From the NCBI GenBank assembly GCA_963573315.1, contig OY752142.1:186001-250000 (forward strand): 64,000 nt of DNA. Reading direction: 5' to 3'. The notes beneath the pieces were generated by a model that made no database searches, had not been told where the DNA came from, and saw only the letters and a program-made list of their open reading frames with translations. How positions within the stretch are numbered: position 1 is the stretch's first letter; every line of letters begins with the position of its first letter. This document shows positions 32,990 to 44,333 of this stretch, in pieces. The translations under genes were made by a program, and so were the position numbers. This DNA is from Entomortierella parvispora. Lineage: Eukaryota > Mortierellomycota > Mortierellomycetes > Mortierellales > Mortierellaceae.

Positions 32990-35983
32990 TTATAGGTTTT
33001 GCGTGGTATGTGGACCTTGAGGTTCTGACATGGTTTGGCTCTCGATCATTCTTGCGATATCATCCAGATCCCTCATCATCCTCGGGTCTCTGTAAGGCGA
33101 CATTTGAGGGGCACCATATTGTTGATGCGGTTGTTGGAACGGCTGTTGTTGATGAAGTTGTGGTGATTGCTGGTATTGGCTAGCTTCTAATTGTTGCTGG
33201 CCGAAATAACCCACTGCCTGTGGCTGTGCTTCCGTCGGTGTGTTGTTGGCGGCATCGGCGACTGCAGCTGCAGCTGCAGCTGAAAATGAAGAGGCGGCGG
33301 TTTGGTTTGGATGGTCGGCGGGTGTGCCAATGACAGTGGATGCAAATCCATAGAGTCGATCTGCGGTCAAAGGAGGGTACAGTCCTTGTTCATCCAGATC
33401 CTGAGCTGTGTTCACCACAGGGGTCCTGATACCAGGGGAGAAGCGCTCGATCCTGGCCTCATGTTCAGGGACACTCTGGGGGTTCAGCAAGACCCTGTGA
33501 GGCGCGTTCGGGCTGCAAGAGTTCACAAACGCGTCAGAGTTCGAGAGGGAGGTCGAGGTGAGTGCTGGACTGCGGGGGTGTCCTTGAGGATGCAACACAC
33601 TTGAGGCCGAAGTGGGTGAGCCCGAGCCCGAGCCCGTGTGTACAGAGTAGACATCCTGTGAATTCAAAGGGGAGTTGTGGTACACGGTTGGGCTTGGGTG
33701 CTGCTGTGACGACGTGATTTGATCTTCGGCTTGTAACAGAGCCGCGGCCAAGGCCTCATCATTGTCCTTGGGTCCCGGATGTTGAGACTTTACAAAGTAT
33801 CCTCCAAATTTGCCGCCGGCTGGCAATGCCTGAGGTTTGGTGGCATACGATATGGCCGGTCCCGTTGAGCCAGCTGCAGCGGAAGAGTCGTTCGTGGCGT
33901 TGAGTGGCAGGGTGGAGAGAGGAGTGGTGCCCATGGATGGGCTTGATATGGGAGAGGCAGGCTGAGCAACTTGCGAGTGCAGTGGGATAGGGAGCGCCCC
34001 GCCATCGCTACCACCCGATATAGAGACTACAATTGCAGGACCCGCGGAAGGATCGTCACCACCTGAGTAGTTCTTCTCTGTATTGCTGGTAGGCGGTTGT
34101 TGGTGATGATGACCGGCAGCTGTGTTGGCTGTCTCGTCGAATTGCCGACCTCCAGTGCGCTTCTTCCAGAAAATGAATCCTGCAAGACCCACCAGGACGA
34201 CCGCCACACCTGCACCGATGCCAGCCTTGGCCCCTGAAGAAAGACTCGAGGAAGTAGTAGTGGAAGAGTCGTTGTTGGTGCTGTTGTTATTGCTTCCTCC
34301 ACTGTTTCCACCCGTATTGCTTGCTCCACTGTTTCCACCCGTGCTGCTTGGTGTTGGACCTGGAGTCCAGATCTGGTTAACAGGAGCTCCGGTGTAGGTG
34401 CTTGTCCAGGTCCAGGTCTTTGTATCGAGGACAGCGACATCGGGACTCACATTTGTGGAAACACCGCCGAGCAGGTAGAAGCCTAAGGAAGCGACAAACA
34501 ACAATGCCAAGAGCAGGGGGTTAGAACAAATAATTTGAGTGGATCTAATCGACCGACAGGGTCGACTCAATAGACCATGGGCAAGAGAGCGTGAGCACGG
34601 AACATCCTTCCCAAATGACAAGAAAGAAAAACAAAAGAGCTCTAAAAACCAATGGCGCTGTGCGAGGGGCATGTCGATCTCAATGGTTGCAGCTCTGGGG
34701 CGGGGCAAAAGGGCTCTCATCACTTCATTCAACTAGACTCTCGGGCCTCTCCCGTTTCGAGCGCGCTCTCTCTCTCCGGGTAACTGCCCAATCGTTCCAT
34801 TGTTGAATCGATAATAATAAACTTTTTCCTCTTCTTCTTCTTCTTCTTCTTCTTGTCCTTCTTTAGAATGCTTACCTCCAACAATGAGAATCTGACCGTT
34901 GGGCCCCATCTGGCAAGCATGTCCAGCTCTGGTCATTTCAGCCGCAGGTCCGTTCACTGTTTTATTCGTCCAGACCCAGGTCGTCACGTTCAAGAGCCAG
35001 GTATCGCCATAGATCACATTTGGGTCCCTGCCACCTTGCAAGACCACATTTCCGTCATCCATGACCACCTTGCAAGCCTGATATCTTGGGGGGGGTGGCT
35101 GGGTCGGCCCTCCAGCAAAGGTCATTGGTTGCAGGTTAATGGATGTCGTACTCTGGGTGGTTGCTCCGGAAACCAAGTAGCCTACGGCCAAGGAGGCAGC
35201 GCTTGACACGTATCCGGACGAGATATTATACTGGTTGCCTCCACCAAACACGAATGTCTGCTTCAGGGTTGGCAGGTACAGCACAAAAGGTGAGTACAGC
35301 TTTGGGATGACAGTCTGGTTGAACGAGACGTCCCACTTGAAGTCATGGGGATCTGGGTCCGTGAACGTGTCCAAGGTCGAGATTTCTTGCAGGAAATCAA
35401 GCCATCCGAATCCTCCATAGATCACCACCAAACCCGATGACTTGTCCAGGCCCATACCGACGTTCCACCGCTTGTAGTTTGGGTCCGGTGTACTAATTGT
35501 ATTGGGGAGTGTGATCCACGCCTGGGAGCTGATATCGTAGGCACTGGCCAAGGATTGTCCATTGTGGTCTCGATTGCCACCAAAGATAAGTTGTTCACCA
35601 CTTTGACTAGGTGCGGCCTCAATCATGGTGTAGATCGTGTTGCCGGGGATTGAAGTCCAGGGTGGGGACGCAGTCGAGAAGGACTTTGTGAGGTCAAGAC
35701 GCAAGAATTGGTTCGTGCCTACATTGTTGACGGCGAACTGGATGACACCTCCGTACAGATAAAAGCCGCCATCTGCAAGAATGGCAGAGGCAGAGTAGGA
35801 GACTGGTTGATAGGTGGCAGGGGTTTGAGCGTCCACACCTTCAAGAAGGAGGACGGAGGTTGTGGAGAGGAGAACCGCAAAGGCTAGGGGAATCATGGAG
35901 AGAAGGGAGGCAGGGCGGAAAAGGGGGGGTGACCGTTGTTGTCGAGGGTGGAGTGGAGGCATTGTCGACCGTTGAGAATTCAT
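32990..35983 (-). CDS. Secreted-type kelch/beta-propeller protein with membrane anchor and long cytosolic tail
   Basis: Two exons, 35983-34876 and 34482-32990, join inside a kelch blade (ILIVGG to FYLLGG) and give 866 residues. Residues 1-53 hold a signal sequence or anchor (SMIPLAFAVLLSTTSVLLLEG). The ectodomain (about 54-400) has kelch-type double-glycine blades (YLYGG, LIFGG, VIYGG, FVFGG, VLQGG, LIVGG, YLLGG) and N-glycosylation sites. A Ser/Thr/Asn-rich linker leads to a span GIGAGVAVVLVGLAGFIFW (about 460-480) with WKKR stop-transfer. The cytosolic tail of some 380 residues is rich in Ser, Pro, Gln, with an Ala run and QQQPFQQPHQQ near the end. This is the layout of a cell-surface receptor or wall-contact protein; ligand unknown. 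A second member with the same plan lies at the right edge. The intron holds a CTT run of nine triplets. Confidence 0.85.
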
Positions 35984-37345
35984 TCACTGAGGAATGAGGG
36001 ACAGGGATGAAGATTGTGTGCAGGGGACGCGCAAGTTTGGGCTGAGGGAAGGGACTACAGACACCGCGCAAGCTGTAGGGGTACGAATGCAGCAGGACAA
36101 TGTGATGAGGGCGATGGGGATGGGGATGAGATGGTGGGAAGAGAAGGAAAGGAATGAGCGCGAGGAGAGAATTTAACATAGCGCAGAACGCACAAACAAT
36201 AAATAAACAAACGCACAGAATCAAGGTACACTTTCGATCCTCAGTCCTCCTCCTTTGTAGAGGAACTATTAAAAGGATATCCCTTGTCGGATCAACTTGT
36301 CTCCTTGCGTTTGTTGCTTGGGCATGACTGTCGTACATCGATTGTGTTCAACAACAACACAATTGCTCCCACGCGGCAGAGTCGAGGCCACTGGGCACGA
36401 ACGAATAACGCACCCTGCAGAAAAGAAGCGGAGGATGGACGTCTGTGAGCAACGGTGCAACAGACCTCGGATATGTCGTTTTCCGTTAATCGACCTGCTG
36501 GCTTGGGTTGGTTCTGGCCCCCTTGGTTGTCCCTCTTTTCGTTGCATTCAATCCTTCCGACTCTGGAAGGGCTCTCAGCCATCAATTGATGAATGACTGC
36601 GTGGACTGGGGGCCAAGCCCAATTCGCACCCATGGGGGGGCAACAAACAAATTCCTACGAGAAGGGACAACGAGAGCAGGGGAGTAGAGTAGAAAACAGG
36701 AAGAGAGCTTTGACTAGTCCACAATGATAAATAAATCACAAACGAGCACAAAACAACAAAGCGGCAAAGGAAGCAAAGGTCCAGCAAGCAAGCGTCCACG
36801 AGGATGCCAGCATTGGCACACGACAACGGATTCCTTCTTAGGGTTTGGACCGCTCTGTGCGTGTGCCTTATGGAACATAAAGTTGAGAATCTCCTTTCCG
36901 TGACCCGTCCCGCTTACTTCAACCGGTTATCCGACCGTCTTTCCTGCCAGTCGATCGAGTAGGAATAAAGTCAAAATGAACCCAGGGACAGGAGAACCCC
37001 TGAGGTCGTTGATGATTGGTTTACATTTCTTTTCATACTTTCCTTCCGCTGGACTTTCGTCCACCCTGAATGGACGATTTCTTATCCATTTGAATTCTCG
37101 TTAACACGTTACCCAAAGTGCTCACGTTCAAAGAACAATAAAAAAAACAGCCGGGGTAACCGTGCCTGATCGAGCTCAGTTGGTCGAGCGCGTGCACACT
37201 GAAAACCCCAAAGTCGGCTGTCCCAACCATCCCAACCAATGATCCCCAAAACAACCGCAATTCAAGGTTCAAGAGGCCACCCACTTCCCGCTCAAAGTTG
37301 AGAAATGAGGGGAATCCGTCAATCGACTGTCAAGAGACAAGTCTG
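35984..37345. other. Kelch gene promoter and accessory region
   Basis: No gene supported. Near 37162-37222 there is a sequence with a tRNA-like D arm (GAGCTCAGTTGGTCGAGC) and a Phe-like anticodon loop (ACTGAAAACC) but no T-loop B box, possibly a tRNA remnant. Confidence 0.4.
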
Positions 37346-38148
37346 TCATTCTCCCTTTTTGGGCCTTGGCATGGACCAATGTACTGGCTGTGCTTCATCC
37401 GGAAATATTGCCAGCGCGGCGCGTCTCATTTTGTTGCTTTGCTCTGCAAACAACGTGGAGGAGGGCTGGGCGTTTGCTACCGTTTTTTTGTGCCACTTAC
37501 GAACGAGTGACATGACACTGGGCATCATTTCTGAAAACAATGGCACTTCCTGAACTTTACCCGCCTCAACAATTCATGACGAACAGGGGCGGCTGTTTGC
37601 TCTGTTCTGGAAGCGGCGTAGTCGTCCTGATGGTTAACCTCCACTTTACTGGATGCATCCAGACCTTTACCATGCAAGAGACACTTGGGGGACGATGACA
37701 TATGGTATACTAGTTGTGTCATCTGCCAGAGCTCTAACCTATCAATCGCCTTGCGGAAGGCCTTTTCCCTTCTGGTACGTGCGTTGAAAGCAAGACTGAA
37801 CTTTGGCAAGTTCTAGTCTGCATGTCATTCTCTGGTTTTACTCTGACTAGGTCTTGGAGTGTCGTATCGATGTCAAACACTTTACGTGCTGTCCCATCCA
37901 GAGGTAGTTACTGCACTTGGATCAGAGGTTCTTTAATTGGATCGTCCTATCTTCCTTCGCTTTTAGCTGGACCATTCTGGGTACCACTCCTCATTTTCTT
38001 TCTCCACCGCAATTCGCCAAAGCGACTCAAAACTGTCAATGACAAACTTTTTGTGAAGATACAGTATCCAGTCGCAGAGAATCAGAGTTTTTCGTCCCGA
38101 TTTTGCGGTGTCCACTTCTTCAGGGTATGATGGGGAGGGGTAAGCCAT
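37346..38148 (-). pseudogene. Decayed gene, unknown family, beside tRNA cassette B
   Basis: Consecutive minus-strand pieces in alternating frames. 38148-37963: GRKTLILCDWILYLHKKF and ESLWRIAVEKENEEWYPEW. About 37935-37805: KEPLIQVQ, one in-frame TAA, LPLDGTARKVFDIDTTLQDL and RVKPENDM. 37809-37525: RREKAFRKAIDRLELWQMT, KVEVNHQDDYAASRTEQ and PVRHELLRRV. 37546-37346: PSVMSLVRKWHKKT, AEQSNKMRRAALAIFPDEAQ, ending PRPKKGE. Together about 260 residues with the composition of a real protein, interrupted by at least two frame changes and one stop. I recognise no motif. The upstream edge coincides with the duplicated tRNA cassette, as for the retroelement ORF beside cassette A, and the first bases after the cassette (TCTCAGGCGAAGGT) are similar in both. 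Confidence 0.4.
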
Positions 38149-38165
38149 TGAAATTCACGTGACCT

Positions 38166-38505
38166 TCGCCTGAGATGTCAATTGAAGATGACGGTGCCTT
38201 CAAAAGGAAAATATATTTCAATTGGCTTTGCACTTATGGAGAGGTTCTTAAGGGTTTATTAAGGGTTTGCCCAATTTTGCTTAAGGGTCCATTTACGAAG
38301 GGTACCGGAAACAAAAGTGTTCGGCGATCGAAATTGTTCATCAAACAGTGAAAAATGTTAGCTCGCTTAGCTTAGTCGGTAGAGCGTTGTGCTAATAACG
38401 CAAAGGCCGCAGGTTCGATCCCTGCAGTGAGCATTTCCTTTTGCACCTCTTTTACTTCCTCTTGGAGAGCCTGGGGGCCTGGTCCTCTCAGGACCAGGAC
38501 TTTGA
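38166..38505. repeat. tRNA-Ile cassette, copy B
   Basis: Near-identical copy of 27122-27480, same orientation. The 3' flank is about 15 bases shorter because a small repeat (CCTGAAGTTC and a CCTAGGG duplication) is absent. Confidence 0.85.
38361..38433 (+). tRNA. tRNA-Ile (anticodon AAT)
   Basis: Identical over all 73 bases to the tRNA at 27318-27390: loop CTAATAA, T loop TTCGATC, paired acceptor stem, T-rich Pol III terminator after it. Both flanks are also duplicated. Confidence 0.96.
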
Positions 38506-38933
38506 ATGGAAAGCTTCTTCCAGATTGAAGATAACTTTTTTTTTTGGTGACCAACATGAACCCTCGAAGAACACGCGTCGACGACGCGATTTCTCCTTGA
38601 GAAGTTGCAGTCTGCGATCACCCTCACCTCAAAGAGATTGTGCCACAAAACGCGCCAACGACCTGGTCTTGTTCCAGCTTTTCACAATGTCATGATCGGT
38701 GAGAGTTGTGAAGGTTGCTCCAAGGGCGAGGCTAACCAGGACAGATAAATATATGAGATATTGAAAGTCCCAAGATACTGCAAATGGTTCAGTTGATTGT
38801 ATGTATATTCGAAGCTTTTGCCATGTGGCAAAACGATGGAACAAATTGACCAAGGACACAGATGTTGGATTTTTACATCCCAAGAAGCATAGTGGAGAAT
38901 ATAACGGCACGGCAAGACAGGGTAGGCCAGTGT
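38506..38933. other. Spacer between tRNA cassette and F-box cluster
   Basis: Contains a short minus-strand coding-like piece near 38640-38900 (with FTTLTDHDIVKSWNKTRSLA) that ends in a stop. It may be another fragment of a decayed gene; nothing else seen. Confidence 0.3.
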
Positions 38934-40207
38934 TTACCAGCGACGATTATAATCGCGGTAGCGTCTCTCCGAGTGGCGAACCTCGAGAGCATCGGCATAA
39001 TGGCTGCAGCCATGCTCATCGCACTTGGCACAGTATGGACCTCGTCCTGGACGATAACCGTACTCGTTAGTCTCATCCGAATCATCGTCATCGTCCTCGT
39101 CGAGTTCTTCGTCTTCCTCGTCTTCCGAAGCAGGAAGGCTATTGACCTCGATCTCTTGCCAATGGGCCTTGATCCAATGGTACGTCTCAGACTCTGACTC
39201 GCTCCAGTCGAACTTGATTTCCTTCAGTCGCGGGCACTGCATCAGGAGCTCCAGCCCAGAGTCATCGTGGTCAATCTGGAGAGGGTAGGAGACGCCCATT
39301 GGGTAATGTTGACGGAAATCAACGTATTCCAACTTGACCAAGAGGGACATTCTTTCAAAGACTTAGCGTCGCACCTCCTTTCGCATCTCTTCAACCTTCT
39401 GCTCCACTTCTTTCTTTGTTGGTGGCGAGGTTACCAAACCCGATGATCCTGTAGCTGAACCAGTGATTTTCCCACGATAGTCTTCTATGGCTCCAAAATC
39501 CAGACAAAGCGACCAATGGCGCAACATGATGCAGACCCAAGGCCGTCCTTCGGTCAGGACCTTGGCCTTGACGTTTCCGCCCCGTAAAGTGTGCAACTGA
39601 GGACAGCCCGACAGGATCTCCTCGTAGGATTCGCTTTCCAAAGTCATGAATGGGTGGAAATCCAGACAGTTCAGGTTCGAGAACCTTGGCTTTAGCAGTT
39701 GTATCGACTCTGGCTTGACTTTGATCTGAAGGGCGCTTGTCAGTTGAAATACCAAAGAGCGTAGTGCAGAAAATTCAGAGATGGCCAACCATAGTTCCTT
39801 CCTTTGTCTGATCCTCCATTCGTTGGTATCTAATCCAAAAAAAAAAAAAAAAAAAAAAAGGAATCACCAGTAATGAAAAAAGGTGGTCAATATGATGCAA
39901 AAATATCCAAGGCTTGCAAAACTGGACGGGGACTTCTCTGGCATGCACTTTGGATGGTCAAGTTTTGTATGAGCTCTTTGTGTTCTTTGGCTTGCTTTAG
40001 GGTAATGACATGAATCGAAAAGGGGGCGACTCGAAGCGTGATGTTTCTCCAGAGCACGGGCATGAATGACTTGTTCCAATCCTTGCTGACTCTGGCACAG
40101 ATAGAAAGGGTGTGGAGAGACAGACTCTCGGCAAGTACGAGTCGAATCTCTGGTAGACCAAGGGGACCAAGGGGGTCGCTGGTGACGGTGGTGGTACTTT
40201 GTGTCAT
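38934..40207 (-). pseudogene. F-box/leucine-rich protein, copy 1, interrupted by a stop codon
   Basis: Paralogue of the genes at 40651 and 42579. Exon 1 40207-39949 carries the F-box-like domain (LPEIRLVLAESLSLHTLSIC, ARVSKDWNKSF); exon 2 39829-38934 carries the leucine-rich part (LNCLDFHPF, YEEILSGCPQLHTLRGG, LVKLEYVDF, CPRLKEIKFDW) and an acidic tail. At 39363-39365 a TAA replaces the CAA/CAG found at the same place in the two paralogues (C-to-T change), cutting off the last 143 residues while the frame beyond stays open. The 5' splice site, GTGCAT, is weaker than the GTAATG/GTAATT of the paralogues. F-box proteins bind Skp1 and bring targets to SCF ubiquitin ligases; here a truncated product of about 240 residues or no product is expected. 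Confidence 0.75.
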
Positions 40208-40650
40208 CTTTCACAGCCTGGATGTGAAGAAAGGAGTAAAAAGGAGGAGAAGGGTGGATGCGTATGAGAGATGAGAGAAGAGAGAAGAGAAAGATTAACA
40301 AAAGGAGCTTTGGTCCCACCCATCATCGTCCATGAAACAATGGGGTCATGTGATTCTCATTCACTGTGATACGTGTACCTTCTCACATCTCGGGATGGCG
40401 ATAGGACTGAATGTCGACCGACCCTGGACACGACCCAAGTTTGTTTACCAAGTAACGACGACACTCACTTTTTAAGAAGAGGAGACTTTGAGCTAGCGAA
40501 GCCTACATGAAATCACAGCGGGGGAGAACAAGATTTTTAATTTTTCTGCGTTCGAAACGGTGATGTTTTCACGGAAGTGACAAAGTATATATGGAGGAAG
40601 CAAGGGATCTTGCGCGAAGCAGCAGGTCATGATGAGACGCGACTCCAAGT
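40208..40650. other. Intergenic, F-box cluster
   Basis: Promoter of copy 1 and 3' end of copy 2; no further gene seen. Confidence 0.5.
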
Positions 40651-41546
40651 TCACCAGAGGTCATGATAGTCATCAAATTCCGAGTCGTAATAGCCATCCG
40701 AGTCGCAAGAGTCATGCGAGTAGCAATAGTATCCACGCGATCCAAATCCAAACCCATGAAAGTCTTCGTCATCCTCGTCCTCGTCCTCGAATTCATATTC
40801 GTCCTCTGAATCAGGAAAGCTGTTAACCTCGATCTCCTGCCAATGGGTCTTGATCCAGTCGTACGTCTCCAACTCTGACTCGTCCCAGTCGTAATGGATC
40901 TCCTTTAGTCGCGGGCACTGCAGTAGGAGCTCTAGCCCAGAGTCATCGTGGTCCATCCGGAGACAGTAAGAAAGATTATTTTGGTGTTTTCGACGGAAAT
41001 CAACGCACTCCAGCTTTACCAGCAGCGACATTCTTTCATAAAGCTGGCGACGCACCTCCTTGCGCATCTGCTCGACCTGAAGTCCCATATCCTTCTCCAG
41101 AGATGATGGATCCTCTGAATCAGATGCCTCTTTAGCTGCACTGGAGAGTTTCCCACGATAATCGTCTGTGCTCCCAAAGTCCAAACAAAGCGACCAATCT
41201 CGCAACATGGTGCACACCCAAGGCCTCCCTTCGGCCAAGACCTTGGCCTTGACAGTGCCGCCTCTCAAAGTGTGCAGCTGAGGACAACCCGACAAGATCT
41301 CCTCGTATGATTCGCTTTCCAAGGTGATGAATGGGTGGAAATCCAGACAGTTCAAGCTCGTGAACCTTGGCTTCAGTTGTTGTATTGACTCTGGCTTGAT
41401 TTTGATCTGCAGAACGTTTGTTTGTTGAAGTACCAAAGAGCGCAGAATAGGAAAATCAGGGATGGCCGACCATAGCTCCTTTCTTTGTCTGACCCTCCAT
41501 TCGTTAAGATCTAATCCAACAACAGCAGCAGTAGCAGCAACAACAA

Positions 41547-41596
<50 letters not shown>

Positions 41597-41944
41597 AAAT
41601 GTAGAGGATGATGGTTAGTTTGATGCAAGAATCTCGAAGGCTTGATATGGTAGATGTAGGTCACCATGCCTCGCATTACCTTGGATGGTCACGCTCTGTA
41701 TAAACTCACTGTGCTTGATGGCTAGTTCTAGAGTGGTAACTCTATTCAAAGGGTGGGATGCCTTGTCGACCCCAACCCGAAGCGAGATCCGTCTCCAGAG
41801 CGGGAGCATAAACGACGTGTTCCAGTCTTTGCTGACCCTGGCGCAAACGGTGAGGCTGTGTGGAGAAAGGAAGTCCGCAAGTACAAGTCGTATCTCGGGG
41901 AAATCGAGTGGGTTGATTGTGCCGGTGGTGGAGCATTGTGTCAT
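40651..41944 (-). CDS. F-box/leucine-rich protein, copy 2 (intact)
   Basis: Exons 41944-41680 and 41510-40651 give 374 residues. Residues about 11-55 form the F-box-like domain: LDFPEIRLVLADFLSPHSLT, CARVSKDWN, LWRRISLRV. The rest shows leucine-rich strands (ILRSLVLQQ, LNCLDFHPF, CPQLHTLRGG, LVKLECVDFR, CPRLKEIHYDW) and an Asp/Glu/Tyr-rich tail ending DYHDLW. Presumed role: substrate receptor of an SCF ubiquitin ligase. The target is unknown. The 169-bp intron is mostly a CAA/CAG triplet run at about 41519-41597. This is the only one of the three close paralogues without a lesion, so it is the reference for judging the others. Exon-intron position is identical in all three, showing recent tandem duplication. 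Confidence 0.85.
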
Positions 41945-42578
41945 CTTTTAAAGCCTGGATCCGAAGAAAGGAATTAGAGGGAGGGGAAGGCATGGACGGG
42001 CGGAAGAAAAAGAAAAGGGTGAAGAAGTTTGCCATCACCCACCACTAAACAAAAGGGGTCATGTGATCCCGACCATGGGTGATACAGTGACAGTACTTGA
42101 AGGAAGATGTGGACTTGGTTCTATCAAAATCGGGACAAAAAGGCTCCGAGGGATAGGTATGCGTTGACCGATGGCATGGTTACGTCTATTGGACGAGATT
42201 GTTGGCAGCCAATGGTGCGCGCGTCAAAGACGCGACTCCTGTTTAGAATGGAGTACAAAGTCGGCACCGCCAAGGACACATAATTAATTTTTCTCTTTCT
42301 CTGCACCTACTCCTATTCCCGTCATGAGTCGCCTCAGCTGCTGCCAATATTGCTAGTGATGAGGCCTCAACAAGAGCGAATGAAATCCACGAGTAGCAAC
42401 ACAGAGATTTTTTTTTTAATTCGTTTGCGCACAAGCGATGCTGTTATCAAAATCCGTGCCAAAAACAGTGGAGGAAAAGGAAAAAGTGACAGTATTGATT
42501 AGGAGGGGAAATGAACTCCTTGAAATGAAGAACGAGGGAGCATAGAAAGCAGCAAGTCGGCATGACGCGGCGTGAGGT
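41945..42578. other. Intergenic, F-box cluster
   Basis: No gene seen. Promoter of copy 2 and 3' region of copy 3; a T9 run near 42410. Confidence 0.5.
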
Positions 42579-43784
42579 TCACCAGTAGTCGTAGGTGCGG
42601 AGATTGTATTCCTCTGAATCTTCTGAATCGTACCTCTGCGAGAGGCGAATCTGGTCATAGAGCGTGGGCTCGCGATTTCCATATCCGTACCCGTACTCGT
42701 CAAAGTCATCATCATCCTCATACTCGCCCTCATATTCGTATTCGTCCTCTGAATAGGTAAAGCTGTTGACCTGGAGCTCTTTCCAATGGGCCCTGATCCA
42801 ATTGTATGTCTCCGAGTCTGACTCGTCCCAGTCATACATAAACTCTTTCAATCGCGGGCATCGAAGCAGCCCCTCCAAGGAAGAGTCATTGCGGTCAATC
42901 CGGAGCGGTGCAGAGATCACTGATAAGATTTCTAGACGGAAATCGACAGACTCTAGTTCAATCAAGAGTGACATCCTTTCACATCCTTTCAAAGAGTTGG
43001 CGACGCACCTCCTTGTGCATCTCTTCAACTTGCCGCTCAACCTCTGTTTCCATTGATGGTGCAGAAGTCGGACCTGATGATCCACTAACTGTACCAGTGA
43101 TTTTCCCACGATAATCGTCTGTGGTCCCAAAGTCCAAACAAAGCGACCAATGGCGCAACACGGTGCACACCCAAGGCCGTCCCTCGGCCAAGACCTTGGC
43201 CTTGACAGTTCCGCCTCGCAGCCCGACAAGATCTCTTCGTATGATTCGCTTTCCATAGTGATGCGTGGGCGGAAGTCCAGACAATTCAGGCTCGAGAACT
43301 TTGGCTTTAGCAGTTGTATCGACTCGGGCTTGATACTGATAGGCCGTACACCTATCTGTTGAAGTCCTAAAGAGCGCAGAATAGGGAATTCAGCAATAGC
43401 GGACCAAAGTTCTGTCCTTTGTCTGATATTCCACTCGTTGATGTCTAACCACAACAAACACAAAAATGATGGTCAGAGATATCCAAGGCTTGGTAGCTTG
43501 GACGAGGGACTTTAGTAATTACCCTGGATGGTCAGGCCTTGTATGAATTCTTTTTGCTTGATAGCTAGTTCCAAAGTGGTGGCTGGATCGAAAGAGGGGG
43601 GTGCCTTGCCAGCGTCGACTCGAAGCGAGATGTGCTTCCAGAGCGAGGGCATGAACGACCTGTTCCAGTCCTTACTGACCCTGGCACAGGCAGAAAGGGC
43701 ATGGAGAGAGAGGAGATCGGCAAGGACGAGTCGGATATCCACGATCTCGAGCGGGTTGACGGTGGGGATGGTGGCTTTTGTCAT
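42579..43784 (-). CDS. F-box/leucine-rich protein, copy 3, with compensated frameshifts
   Basis: Exons 43784-43523 and 43444-42579; 375 codons open throughout. The F-box-like start (IVDIRLVLADLLSLHALSAC, ARVSKDWNRSF) and the C-terminal third (LIELESVDFR, CPRLKEFMYDW, acidic tail ending LRTYDYW) match the paralogues. Between about 43220 and 42975 the open frame does not: compared with copy 2, 19 bases are missing after the ILSGC codons, and a 10-base unit (CTTTCACATC on plus) is duplicated at about 42974-42985. The sum is -9, so frame is regained. In the middle the conserved sequence (LRGGTVKAKVLAEGRPW) is still readable in another frame, so the change is recent. The product has about 80 foreign residues in place of leucine-rich repeats; it may be non-functional. 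Confidence 0.6.
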
Positions 43785-44333
43785 CCTGTATTGTTTGGAG
43801 ATGATCGACAGGAGGGGGCGAGGAGGACGAGGGACTTGGAAGAAAAGGAGATCCAGAAGGGACTTGCTTTTGTGCCAACAAAACAGTCATCATGTGATTT
43901 TGACTATGCATTGAGAACCCGCGACCAAGAACTGGGTTTGGGAGCAATCTGAATGGCGGCAAGCTTCGGGGATGATGAGCTTCGAGGATGATGGATAGTC
44001 AGAGTCTGTGATTGGCGATGCTGCTGCACAATGGTTTGAGAGCATCTGTGATCTGCCCAAGAGAAAAAAACTGGTGGCAAAAGCAGAGCTTTTTACTCTC
44101 ATTGGACCTTTGCCACCGAATCGCTCTCGTTTGTATTCTGCCAGAAATTTTTCCAGCCTGACGAGGAGGATGGGTTCAGGGCTTCGTTTGTATTTAAATG
44201 CTTCCAAGAAACTCACGCTTTTTTCCTTCCCTCTTGCTCTCAGTCACTTCTTCCCCTCCTCTTCTGTCTATCCCGCGTCCTCTCTCCTCAATTAGCCCCA
44301 GCCCCCTGTTCCTCACCCATCCAGACTACAGCC
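43785..44333. other. Divergent promoter between F-box copy 3 and the gene at 44334
   Basis: No gene seen. CT-rich leader from about 44215 to the start codon of the next gene. Confidence 0.5.
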
